Shown here: positions 48,872 to 56,822 of the stretch, in pieces | How the letters are laid out: every line of letters starts with the position of its first letter | How positions within the stretch are numbered: the stretch's first letter is position 1 | Assembly (NCBI RefSeq): GCF_030326305.1 | Contig: NZ_JACAKB010000015.1 | Span: forward strand, 20,305-84,304 | Direction: 5' to 3' | Length of the DNA stretch: 64,000 nucleotides | DNA from: Myroides odoratimimus | Lineage (GTDB): Bacteria; Bacteroidota; Bacteroidia; Flavobacteriales; Flavobacteriaceae | Program-made: the position numbers and the translations under genes | Notes under the pieces: model-generated | The model's input: the letters and a program-made list of their open reading frames with translations, nothing else | Told to the model about the DNA's origin: nothing | Databases searched by the model: none

Positions 48872-48988
48872 GAAAATTCCTAATTCTCCATAAGGGCACA
48901 TTTCTATTTTTAAAAGAATAGCAAGAAATGGATTGTGAGAAAAAAGCAGAATCTATTTCTTTGTATACTTGTATTAAAGAAGTTAGTC

Positions 48989-49825
48989 ATGGAAGTAAGT
49001 AAACAATATGAAAAGGCAAGACAAGCTATAGCGTATATCGTAGCTAATCACTACGCACAACCTAATTTATCAGAGATAGCAACAGCAGTTGGGTTAAGTG
49101 AATATCATTTTCAAAGATTATTTACAGAATGGGTAGGAAGTAGTCCTAAGCAGTTTTTGAGATATATAACCTTAAACTATGCTAAGTATGTTATCAAAGA
49201 GCGGTTAGAACAGACTTTGTTTGACATTGCAGATGAGGTAGGGTTGAGCAGCAGTAGTCGTTTACATGATATGTTTGTCTCTATAGAAGGCATGACTCCT
49301 AATGAGTACGCAAATAAAGGAGCGTTTTTAGAGATTGCCTATAGTTATTGGGATACCTTATTTGGACAGGTAGTAGTTGCTTCTACACCTAAAGGGATTT
49401 GTCATATTGCTTTTACTTCTGAGCATAGTGATGGATTAGAGCGTATTCATGCAGATTTTTCTAATGCTGTATTAGTAGAAGAAAGGAAGGGTATACATCA
49501 GGCGGTGATCGATATATTAAACAGAGAAGGAGATCTGACACAAGTCAAATTACACCTTAAAGGGACTCCTTTTCAGCTTAAGGTATGGGAAGCTTTATTA
49601 CAAATTCCAGAAGGACAATTAACAACTTATGGTGGTCTAGCAGACAGATTAAATAATGCAGGAGCGAGTAGAGCTGTAGGTACTGCTATTGGTCGGAATC
49701 CTGTAGCAGTATTAATACCTTGTCACCGCGTGATACAACAGACAGGTTTGTTAGGGGGATATATGTGGGGAGCAGAGAAGAAACAGCTAATTGTGGGTTG
49801 GGAATTAAGTAAAACACATGAATAA
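48989..49825 (+). CDS. AraC-Ogt fusion, methylated-DNA-cysteine methyltransferase
   Basis: I choose ATG 48989 over the upstream GTG 48935, whose extra 18 residues look non-coding. The 278-residue protein has an AraC helix-turn-helix (about 1-100: QPNLSEIATAVGLSEYHFQR, LFTEWVGSSPK) and a C-terminal O6-alkylguanine methyltransferase with the active PCHR (C245) in AVLIPCHRVIQQTG and the LGGYMWGAEKK tail. The domain order is like Ada, but the N-terminal methyl-phosphotriester Cys4 zinc domain is absent. It repairs O6-alkylguanine and may activate genes; the trigger for gene control without that domain is uncertain. Confidence 0.92.
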   Translation: MEVSKQYEKARQAIAYIVANHYAQPNLSEIATAVGLSEYHFQRLFTEWVGSSPKQFLRYITLNYAKYVIKERLEQTLFDIADEVGLSSSSRLHDMFVSIEGMTPNEYANKGAFLEIAYSYWDTLFGQVVVASTPKGICHIAFTSEHSDGLERIHADFSNAVLVEERKGIHQAVIDILNREGDLTQVKLHLKGTPFQLKVWEALLQIPEGQLTTYGGLADRLNNAGASRAVGTAIGRNPVAVLIPCHRVIQQTGLLGGYMWGAEKKQLIVGWELSKTHE

Positions 49826-49858
49826 AATACATTAGCAGTAAAAAATATATTGTATAGA

Positions 49859-49885
49859 AGAGTGTCCACTGTGGATGCTCTTTTT
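49859..49885 (+). terminator. Rho-independent terminator
   Basis: The stem AGAGTGTCCA (ending near 49868) pairs with TGGATGCTCT, with one G-T pair, and is followed by T residues. Confidence 0.7.
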
Positions 49886-50204
49886 GCTTTATGGTAGTTC
49901 CATATTAAAACCGATAGAATAATTTATATTTTGAAAAATAACCCCAAAAAAGTAGATTGTTTTTTTGATTTGATCTCTTGTTTTTCTCTAAAAAAATCAA
50001 AATAGACCTCTTTTCAGTCTCTTTTTTTAGCTATTTGCCCTCTTTTTTAGCCTTTTACTCCTACTAAGTGAATTTTTATATTCATTTTTTTTAATTGATA
50101 AATAATGTAACGTGTTGATAAATAGTTGTTTATTGGGGTTTTGATAAGAATTGAAGTTATTCTATATTGCTTGTAATCCCAGTAAATAAGGGGCTTCATA
50201 GCAG

Positions 50205-50270
50205 ATCCTTGGACAATTATAGGAGTATAGTAGGACAATACTTGGGTATAGCTGGCTTTTGTCCAAGGAT
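50205..50270. repeat. 12-base inverted repeat
   Basis: ATCCTTGGACAA (50205-50216) and TTGTCCAAGGAT (50259-50270) are perfect complements around a 42-base loop. There is no following T-run. Its role is unknown. Confidence 0.55.
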
Positions 50271-50338
50271 AGTTCTTTTATTGATCTAGTATTCTTTTAG
50301 GATGTGACTTGAAGGATAAATCTAGAATTTGTGGTAAT

Positions 50339-50473
50339 CAAATACTGCAAAGCAATTCTACCTTATGGTTCCTTTATTAGCTCTAAAAACATACTATCGT
50401 ATGCTAGTATCACTAATTCAGACCTATTTTGTATAATTCCTTTTCGTTTATATGCCTATCGCATAGTTTGGGT
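50339..50473. repeat. Dispersed repeat, copy 2
   Basis: It matches 8173-8307 over 135 ungapped bases in the same orientation. The central palindrome is degenerate here (CATACTATCGTATG), and the left terminal arm seen in copy 1 is missing, so this copy may be older or cut. Confidence 0.75.
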
Positions 50474-50539
50474 CAAAACCAACAGATATAATAGATATGG
50501 AGAAGGATAAACATAGAGGTAATAGTCGATAAGTATATA

Positions 50540-50581
50540 AATGCATTGAGGCGAGACTGTGTAAGCCCGCCTCAATGCATT
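50540..50581 (-). terminator. Hairpin terminator for the DoxX gene
   Basis: AATGCATTGAGGCG and CGCCTCAATGCATT form a 14-base perfect stem; the T-tract on the minus strand is short (TTATATACTT). Confidence 0.6.
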
Positions 50582-50595
50582 AGAGTTAGGTTTGA

Positions 50596-50961
50596 TTAAC
50601 GTTGATTTTGGGTTAATGAACTCCAGTATGACAGGGCTAATAGCACCCCTGCTATGAATACAAAACCAAGTGATGTAATAGGTTCTCCCATCGCTAAGTG
50701 TGCGATAGCAGCAGAGATAATATTAATGGTAAACCCTGCATAAGCAAAACCTCTTATCGTAGAGGATAAGAAAGGGAGCAAGATCACTATAGCTCCTAAA
50801 GCTTTAAATATAGCTAGCTCTACTCTGAAATAATCAGGAAAACCTAGGTAAACAAAGGCTTCTTTCATCTCTTCTGTTGCTACATAGTTATAGGCACTAA
50901 ATAACATAAATAAAGAAAAGAGACTTGTAGATACCCAGAATGTAATTTTAGAATTCTTCAT
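50596..50961 (-). CDS. DoxX family membrane protein
   Basis: The 121-residue protein has four membrane segments and a DoxX-like layout, with YLGFPDYFRVELAIFKALGA (about 38-57) and SSTIRGFAYAGFTINIISAA (about 66-85). DoxX proteins are small quinone- or sulfur-related inner-membrane proteins of poorly known role. It is divergent from an HxlR regulator, and the 165-base gap between them contains a palindrome and a direct repeat, so control by HxlR is likely. Confidence 0.88.
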   Translation of the reverse strand: MKNSKITFWVSTSLFSLFMLFSAYNYVATEEMKEAFVYLGFPDYFRVELAIFKALGAIVILLPFLSSTIRGFAYAGFTINIISAAIAHLAMGEPITSLGFVFIAGVLLALSYWSSLTQNQR

Positions 50962-50979
50962 TTTTAAGTGTTTTTATGG

Positions 50980-50997
50980 CCTATCTAAATAGATAGG
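50980..50997. promoter_or_regulatory. Palindrome in the doxX/hxlR gap
   Basis: CCTATCTA and TAGATAGG are exact inverted copies with a two-base spacer, 19-36 bases ahead of the DoxX start. This is a plausible operator for the HxlR dimer. Confidence 0.55.
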
Positions 50998-51047
50998 TTC
51001 TTTTCAGAGTGCAAACATAACTGACTTTAAGGTGGTCTTCTCTATTA

Positions 51048-51076
51048 GTTTCCTTTTGGGAAGTGGTTTCCTTTTG
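51048..51076. repeat. Direct repeat in the doxX/hxlR gap
   Basis: GTTTCCTTTTG occurs at 51048-51058 and again at 51066-51076, 18 bases apart, about 50-80 bases ahead of the HxlR start. It may be a second regulator site. Confidence 0.5.
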
Positions 51077-51126
51077 CACACTACTGTAGAATAAAGTAAT
51101 TTTAGAGTGAATTAAAAATAGAGCAA

Positions 51127-51492
51127 ATGAAGAAAAAACCAGTGTTGAATAATACAGAACAATGTCAAGTACGTATAGTAGCTATAAAAGATACGATGAG
51201 CTTATTATCTGGTAAATGGAAGGTATATATTATCGGAACATTATTACATGGAGGCAAAATGAGGTTTATGGATCTAATGCGAGAAGTAGAGGGAATAGGT
51301 ACAAAAATGTTGTCAAAAGAATTACATGATTTAGAAGCAAATCATTTGATAAAAAGAACAGTGTTAAATACCAAGCCTATTTCTGTAGAATATGAATTGA
51401 CAGAGTATGGAAAAACACTAGAAAGAGTGATAGAGGAGATTATGATTTGGGGACAGAAGTACCGCCAAACGGTCTTTAATGAGGGGAAATAG
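51127..51492 (+). CDS. HxlR family transcriptional regulator
   Basis: The 121-residue protein is a winged helix of the HxlR type, with CQVRIVAIKDTMSLLSGKWK (about 13-32), MRFMDLMREVEGIGTKMLSK and ELTEYGKTLERVIEEIMIWG. A cysteine near the N-terminus (C13) could act as a redox sensor, as in YodB/HypR-type relatives, but this is inference. It probably controls the divergent DoxX gene and itself. Confidence 0.9.
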   Translation: MKKKPVLNNTEQCQVRIVAIKDTMSLLSGKWKVYIIGTLLHGGKMRFMDLMREVEGIGTKMLSKELHDLEANHLIKRTVLNTKPISVEYELTEYGKTLERVIEEIMIWGQKYRQTVFNEGK

Positions 51493-51603
51493 GTTGAATA
51501 TTTATTTTATACTCCTTGTATTTTGTATCTAAAAAGAGCGTAAATTTAATAAGTAATCGTACAGATAGATAAAGCATTGTATCAATACTTATAAAGATAA
51601 GAT

Positions 51604-52116
51604 ATGACATCACAAGAGAGTAAATCGATCATAAGACAGGCAGTGATTAAAGGTAAAACAGAGTACTGTCATCTCATCTTAGAACCAAAACCTAAGATAG
51701 TGTTTACTATAGATGGAAAAATAAGTTCTCATCAGACTACTATTTTAGGTAAGGAGAATGGCTTTTTTTCATGGATGCAGTTTGTAGTGATTATCATGTT
51801 TATACTTAGTCTATTGACTTATTATTATGTGGGCTTTTATTATGCGCTGATTCCAAGTATTATTACAGCTTATTTGTTGTATGTTATTTATAGTAGTTGG
51901 GATATGACTACTGTTCATGTTATAGATAAGCAGGATGTTATAGAAGTTAATTTGGTCAAAAGATCCTATCTCTCTGCTACAGGTTTTGATATCCGTTTTA
52001 AAGATAGTAAGGGTAACAGAAAAGTGAGAAGATTTTTATTAGCTAATCAAGGAGCTGGTAAAGAGGAGTTTTATGAGAAGGCAAAGGAATTGTTTAGAAA
52101 CAATGGATATATGTAA
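51604..52116 (+). CDS. Membrane protein of unknown function
   Basis: The 170-residue protein has a soluble N-terminal part (1-54), two close membrane segments at about 56-99 (WMQFVVIIMFILSLLTYYYV, YYALIPSIITAYLLYVIY), and a soluble C-terminal part with RSYLSATGFDIRFKDSKGNR. The pattern is like PH-domain-type or bPH-type small membrane proteins, but I cannot assign a family. A bidirectional terminator follows. Confidence 0.6.
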   Translation: MTSQESKSIIRQAVIKGKTEYCHLILEPKPKIVFTIDGKISSHQTTILGKENGFFSWMQFVVIIMFILSLLTYYYVGFYYALIPSIITAYLLYVIYSSWDMTTVHVIDKQDVIEVNLVKRSYLSATGFDIRFKDSKGNRKVRRFLLANQGAGKEEFYEKAKELFRNNGYM

Positions 52117-52119
52117 TAT

Positions 52120-52155
52120 AAAATAGGGAGATGTCATTATGCACCTCCCTATTCA
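52120..52155. terminator. Bidirectional terminator
   Basis: AATAGGGAG and CTCCCTATT form a perfect nine-base stem between convergent genes. Confidence 0.65.
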
Positions 52156-52182
52156 GTTTATAAGCTAAGTATTATATGATCA

Positions 52183-52680
52183 TTATTTCCACCAATGGTA
52201 GTAGTTGTGCCCTCCATCGTATACGAATCCGCATCTAGGGTATAGCGTATTCCCTATATCATTTGTCTTTTCTGTCTCTAGCATTAGTCCACATGCATTG
52301 GTTTCTTCACACCATTGTTTTGAACGGTCTATGATTGCTACAGATAACCCTATCCCTCTGTAGTCTGGATGTACGAATAAGTCACTTAATAACCACTGTT
52401 TTTCTAATTTGATGTAATGGAATAATTCATAAAGTTGAACGAATCCAACTGCTTGTCCATCTACATATGCTAAGAAGATATGAGACTGGTCATTAGACAG
52501 CCGATCAAGTAAGAATTGTTTTCCTTTTTCATAATTTGATTCTTGTCTGTAGAATACTCGATACATATCGAATAGCATAGAGGCATCTTCTAGGTGTTCT
52601 AAAGTCGCTTTTACTAAAGTCGCAGTTGTGTTTTTTAGAGTTACTTGTTGTCTTGTTACCCTAGTGTTCGTTGTAGTCAT
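52183..52680 (-). CDS. GNAT family N-acetyltransferase
   Basis: The 165-residue protein has the acetyl-CoA site HPDYRGIGLSVAIIDRSKQW (about 107-126), the HIFLAYVDGQAVGFVQLYEL strand pair, and LMLETEKTNDIGNTLYPRCG with YDGGHNYYHW at the end. The substrate is unknown. The gene is convergent with the membrane protein gene and monocistronic. Confidence 0.88.
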   Translation of the reverse strand: MTTTNTRVTRQQVTLKNTTATLVKATLEHLEDASMLFDMYRVFYRQESNYEKGKQFLLDRLSNDQSHIFLAYVDGQAVGFVQLYELFHYIKLEKQWLLSDLFVHPDYRGIGLSVAIIDRSKQWCEETNACGLMLETEKTNDIGNTLYPRCGFVYDGGHNYYHWWK

Positions 52681-52872
52681 AAATACTTATTGGTTTAAAA
52701 TTTCGAGGCAAATGTCTCGTAAAAATGGAAGGGGATTATAGACCAGTTTTTAAATAGTTTAGTAGTCCTGTGGGGAAGAAATAAGTGCCTTTGAATAGTG
52801 TTATTATGTTAAGGGTATAATGATTAAATTTACTTAATAGGTTATGCTAGTAAGAATAACAGAATTAGAAGT

Positions 52873-53706
52873 ATGAAAAGAGTAATTGTAATTTGTTTAA
52901 TAATACTTTCAAGTATAGGTAACTATGCTCAACACAAAGATGCAGTAGAAGTATATGTAAGTGAGAAAGGAACTCGTCTGTTCTTAGATTATAAGAATGA
53001 AGAGTATGCTTATTCGTCTCATTCGGATGTTATAAAGTTTGATGTTTATAGTTATATTAATCCTGTAGAGGCGTATGGCAAGTTTAAAAAAGTAGATGAT
53101 AAAATAATACAATTAAATAACGAACAACCATTAAGGATTAGAGATTTAATTAAAGATTCTTTTAAAGTTAGCTTCACTGATAAAAATGAGTACGCTAAAG
53201 ATAAAATTGAAGTAAACTTAACTATTAAAAAAGGTTATTATGAAGAGCATTTTGAAGACCTCAGTAAGTATAATAGTTATCAAGAATCTAAATATGTTAT
53301 AACATTGTGTTCGGAGAGATATTTAGTGAGTGATTTTGACAAATCTAGAGGTACAGGTGAATGTATTATTCTAAAGGAAGGGGTGAATATTTTGTCTTCT
53401 GTTGACTATAGAAAGGTGAAAGGTGAGTTTTATTTGAAGGCTTATCCCAATTTTTATAATCCTGTGAATAGAGAAAATAAAGTGTATACAGCTTCTATTT
53501 TGAGTCCAAAGTTTAAGCTTCATAAAAGCATAGATATAGAGTTAGATCTAGATCCACTGATGTTTTGTGTAGCTAATTTTGATGGAGATTATATTCGAGT
53601 AATTTCTGATACTATCCTTGAGTTTAAGGGGGAGCGATTATTTTTGAATAAAGATGTAGAAGTTAAGATTGACAAGGAGGGTGGTATGAATTATTATTAC
53701 TATTAA
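52873..53706 (+). CDS. Secreted protein of unknown function
   Basis: The 277-residue protein has a signal peptide (IGNYAQ, ending near residue 19). The mature part is rich in Lys, Asp, Tyr and short strands (VKVSEKGTRLFLDYKNEE-like start, DLSKYNSYQESKYVITLCSE, IDIELDLDPLMFCVANFDGD). I recognise no family. It lies close upstream of an orphan gene (53831) and a decayed reading frame, a region that looks like an accessory locus. Confidence 0.6.
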   Translation: MKRVIVICLIILSSIGNYAQHKDAVEVYVSEKGTRLFLDYKNEEYAYSSHSDVIKFDVYSYINPVEAYGKFKKVDDKIIQLNNEQPLRIRDLIKDSFKVSFTDKNEYAKDKIEVNLTIKKGYYEEHFEDLSKYNSYQESKYVITLCSERYLVSDFDKSRGTGECIILKEGVNILSSVDYRKVKGEFYLKAYPNFYNPVNRENKVYTASILSPKFKLHKSIDIELDLDPLMFCVANFDGDYIRVISDTILEFKGERLFLNKDVEVKIDKEGGMNYYYY

Positions 53707-53830
53707 TAGTTGTATTTCATATTTATGTTTAGAGTTAAGTATATAATGTTTCATAAAATAAGTGTTTATAGTGTAAGTTAATAGTCTTTTAAAATTAAGT
53801 ATTAGATTAACGTATTTAGTAGGTGTTTAA

Positions 53831-54448
53831 ATGATGGAAGAAATTAGAGAAATGTTAACTCAATGGAGTAGGTACAGTGGAAGAGAAAATGATCGTGGAC
53901 AATTATTTAATCACTATGAATCAGTAATGGGATACAATAATTTAACGAATAGATTGTGTTCAAGTTTAAGTGTAGTTTATGACCAAGAAAATGACAAAAT
54001 AGAATGGATAAAAAGAGAGTTTAGGCAAATTGAAAATCCTTTGTTTAATGTATTTAGTGAAGAAGATAGTTCCTTTAACTTAGTTTATTCGGAGTCAAAT
54101 ATTAAGTACTATTCTATTCCTTTTTATTTTAAAGGAAAGGAGTATAAGAACTATTTTGATATTGCTTTATACATTAGGGATATTTTTATAAATGGAGATA
54201 ATCTTGTTAAAACAAAAATAATAGACTTGATGTTTAGCGATTCTCATATGTTTTCAGTTTTAAAAAAGAATAGCCAAACTGTAGAGTTATTGTTGATTTT
54301 AGTTGAGTTTTTTTATAGACTAGATATTTGCAATAGGACATATATAGGTGAAGTGGGTTATTATTTGGTAACTGAATATGATCAGGATGAAATTAATAAT
54401 ATGAAGCAAACTTCGCCAGTTTATTTTACTAATTTTTATGATGCATAA
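53831..54448 (+). CDS. Orphan soluble protein of unknown function
   Basis: The 205-residue protein starts MMEEIREMLTQWSRYSGREN and has no signal peptide or membrane segment. Asp, Asn, Tyr and Phe are abundant and the structure looks mixed alpha and beta. Its size, acidity and surroundings recall immunity proteins of polymorphic toxins, but I cannot match a family. It is followed directly by a decayed reading frame in another frame. Confidence 0.55.
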   Translation: MMEEIREMLTQWSRYSGRENDRGQLFNHYESVMGYNNLTNRLCSSLSVVYDQENDKIEWIKREFRQIENPLFNVFSEEDSSFNLVYSESNIKYYSIPFYFKGKEYKNYFDIALYIRDIFINGDNLVKTKIIDLMFSDSHMFSVLKKNSQTVELLLILVEFFYRLDICNRTYIGEVGYYLVTEYDQDEINNMKQTSPVYFTNFYDA

Positions 54449-54452
54449 ATAT

Positions 54453-54891
54453 TTTAAAACAAGAGGTTGTATTTATAGAGGATATTCAATACAAGGCTAT
54501 TTTTAAAAAGTATAAAAACTTATATAGTGCTGTTTTGTATAACTTGGTTATCACAGAGGTATGTAATATATGTTTTGAAGGAATAATGATTTATTTGTAT
54601 TAATGGTATTGTATTGAATAAGTACTGAGAGATAAATTTCATTTTATAGAAAAAGAGATTTACCAAGAAATATATAGTATTATTTCAAACGGTATTAAAA
54701 ATTGTAAACATGGTAATATTAAAGGTTGTGAATATCATTACTATGGAGCTAGTTTTTTTATTCAAGAAGGAGAAATCTAAAATGTTTCTTAAAAAGAGAA
54801 ATCTTAGTATCCATCATCGTTTAAGAATGTTTTCGAAAAGTACAAAATCCAAAAATTATACAACAAGTACTCGGAATGGTATAACAAATGA
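54453..54891 (+). pseudogene. Decayed reading frame
   Basis: One frame gives three protein-like blocks split by in-frame stops: about 54453-54603 (QEVVFIEDIQYKAIFKKYKN and on), 54622-54780 (DKFHFIEKEIYQEIYSIISN, then GCEYHYYGASFFIQEGEI) and 54814-54891 (YPSSFKNVFEKYKIQKLYNK). Each block has a normal mix of polar and hydrophobic residues, and all share the same frame, but no block has a start codon. This fits an inactivated gene, although AT-rich chance frames cannot be ruled out. Confidence 0.35.
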
Positions 54892-54925
54892 GAATCTCTA
54901 GTGTAGTACTTTTGGCGTAGAGATT

Positions 54926-55339
54926 ATGAAAAAACTATTCGTCATATTATTCGCATTTTTGTACACAGGCTTGGCTTCAGGCTTTAGTACATATCAGCAC
55001 ATCTGCCAAGGATTAGTGCAAGAGACGAATATACCTAAATCTCAAGCAAATGAAAAGAACTGCGGTTTCTGTGCTTTAACAGGTAGAACCGTAGAAGAAC
55101 CTAAGAAGAACTGCTGCCAAGATAAAGTAGAGGTAGTTAAAGTAAAATCAGAGGTTCAGAATAGTTCATTTAAAGTTTTAAAGATTTCGTTCTTTACAGA
55201 TGCGATATTGCACCGTTATTTTGGGGCAGTATACGAGTATGTGCATACAGTAAGAGATAATTTCACTACTTATACTTATTATTTATACAGAGTCAAAGAA
55301 GTACCTCTGTATATTAAGCATTGCGTCTATAGACTTTGA
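54926..55339 (+). CDS. HYC_CC_PP-type secreted protein
   Basis: The 137-residue protein has a signal peptide (LYTGLASG) and the motif set His-x-Cys (TYQHICQG), CxxC (CGFCA), Cys-Cys (KKNCCQDKVEV) and a C-terminal PLYIKHC. This is the HYC_CC_PP family of Bacteroidota, which has unknown function but recurs in front of heavy-metal efflux genes, as it does here: TolC follows 85 bases later. The conserved Cys and His suggest metal binding in the periplasm. A TACTTTTG -7-like element lies at 54907, only a few bases from the start. Confidence 0.8.
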   Translation: MKKLFVILFAFLYTGLASGFSTYQHICQGLVQETNIPKSQANEKNCGFCALTGRTVEEPKKNCCQDKVEVVKVKSEVQNSSFKVLKISFFTDAILHRYFGAVYEYVHTVRDNFTTYTYYLYRVKEVPLYIKHCVYRL

Positions 55340-55424
55340 TTCATACGATATCATTGAGCTTATCTATTCTTGTAATAGGAATAGATACATCAACAATATT
55401 GTATAATTAAACGCATACTTTTAC

Positions 55425-56816
55425 ATGAAAATTAATAGGATAGCACTGTTTGTCCTATTGGGTGTAGCATCTATGTCTTATGGACAAAAACTTACATTAG
55501 ATGCTGCGTTAAAACAGGCTATAGAACGATATGACCTTATCAAGGTTAAAGAAGCAAAACTTGCTGCTTCTCAAGAAAACACAACTAATCAAAAAGGGCA
55601 TTACTTCCCAGACTTAACATTCGGTGCCCAACAAAATTATGGGACGATCAATGCGCAGAACGGACCTCTGTATGCTTATGGAGGACTGGGATCTGCAGCT
55701 ACCTCTATGCCTTTAGCAGAACAAAATTGGAATGCAGCCTTTGGTTCATTGTATTTTGCTAATGTCAATTGGAATATTTTTTCTTTTGGAAAGACAAAGG
55801 AAGGAATCGGTATGGCAAAAGCTCAACAAGAAGTGACGCTTAAGGACTTAGAACAAGAGATTTTCCAACAACAAATAAAAGTAAGTGCTACCTATTTAAA
55901 TCTTTTGGCTTCTCAGCGTATAAAATATGTGCAACAAAAGAATTTAGAACGCGCGAGAGTATTTCATGAAGTTACAGCTGCAAAGGCAAAGAGTGGCTTG
56001 TTACCTCAAGTAGATGAGCGATTAGCTATGGCTGAGGTAGCAAATGCAGAGGCATTACATATTAAAGCGTATGACAAAGAAATAGAGTTTAATAAGCACT
56101 TAGCTGTGTTATTAGATGAAGAGACTAAAGCGTATGTATTAGATGAGGTATTTGTAAATGCTAAACCAGAAGTATTAGATGAAACTTTAGTCAATAGAGA
56201 TCAGCATCCTATGCTATTATGGCAAGAGAGCAAAATAGCACAAAGCGAATCTATGGAACGCCTAGTAACCAAAGGTAGTCTGCCTAGTTTAAATGCTTTT
56301 GGGGTGTTGCAAGGTAGAGGATCAGGCTTTAACTGGAATTATGTACAAGACAATAGTGCTTACTCTTCATCTTATGGTGATGGAGTGGGTATTGATAGAA
56401 GTAATTATTTAGTAGGGCTTCAATTGACATGGAATATATCTAACTTTTTTAGAACGACTTATAAGCGTAAACAACAAGAGTATATCACAAAGAGCTATGA
56501 ACATGAATTCGCTCAGATGGACAAAGATTTGGCTAACCAAGTTACTTTGACCAAAGAGAAGTATGTCAATGCTCAGGCTGTGTGGACACAGTCAAAAATA
56601 CAGTTAGAGGCGGCTGAGGTAGCCTTTAAACAGCAGAAAGCTTTATACGATAATGGATTGAGCAACTTAGTTGATTTCACTCAAGCGCTGTATACTTTAC
56701 AACGTGCAGAGATAGACTATGAAATAGCTCAAAACAATGTATGGCAATCTTTATTGCTACAGGCTTCTGCTTTCGGTGATATTCAATATTTGTTAAACGC
56801 TATTCCCCTAAAATAA
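55425..56816 (+). CDS. TolC family protein of the metal RND operon
   Basis: The 463-residue protein has a signal peptide (GVASMSYGQ) and two outer-membrane-efflux repeats (TLDAALKQAIERYDLIKVKE near 25; paired helix AAEVAFKQQKALYDNGLSNL near 400). It would form the outer-membrane duct. It lies six bases before the RND permease gene, so TolC, permease and adaptor are in one operon. Confidence 0.92.
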   Translation: MKINRIALFVLLGVASMSYGQKLTLDAALKQAIERYDLIKVKEAKLAASQENTTNQKGHYFPDLTFGAQQNYGTINAQNGPLYAYGGLGSAATSMPLAEQNWNAAFGSLYFANVNWNIFSFGKTKEGIGMAKAQQEVTLKDLEQEIFQQQIKVSATYLNLLASQRIKYVQQKNLERARVFHEVTAAKAKSGLLPQVDERLAMAEVANAEALHIKAYDKEIEFNKHLAVLLDEETKAYVLDEVFVNAKPEVLDETLVNRDQHPMLLWQESKIAQSESMERLVTKGSLPSLNAFGVLQGRGSGFNWNYVQDNSAYSSSYGDGVGIDRSNYLVGLQLTWNISNFFRTTYKRKQQEYITKSYEHEFAQMDKDLANQVTLTKEKYVNAQAVWTQSKIQLEAAEVAFKQQKALYDNGLSNLVDFTQALYTLQRAEIDYEIAQNNVWQSLLLQASAFGDIQYLLNAIPLK

Positions 56817-56822
56817 GATAGT

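Larger units (their letters stand above)
49886..50535. other. Gene-free region with repeats
   Basis: About 0.65 kb without a convincing gene. It contains a polypyrimidine stretch near 49950-50060, an inverted repeat at 50205-50270, and copy 2 of the dispersed repeat. The open frame on the minus strand between 50047 and 50238 has no protein-like composition or start context. Confidence 0.6.

Noticed and set aside
50047-50238. 63-residue minus-strand reading frame in a gene-free region
   Set aside because: Composition is not protein-like, there is no start context and it overlaps inverted-repeat DNA.
54710-54901. 63-residue plus-strand reading frame starting at 54710
   Set aside because: It is very basic and Ser/Thr-rich and lies in another frame over the decayed gene blocks, which read better as protein.
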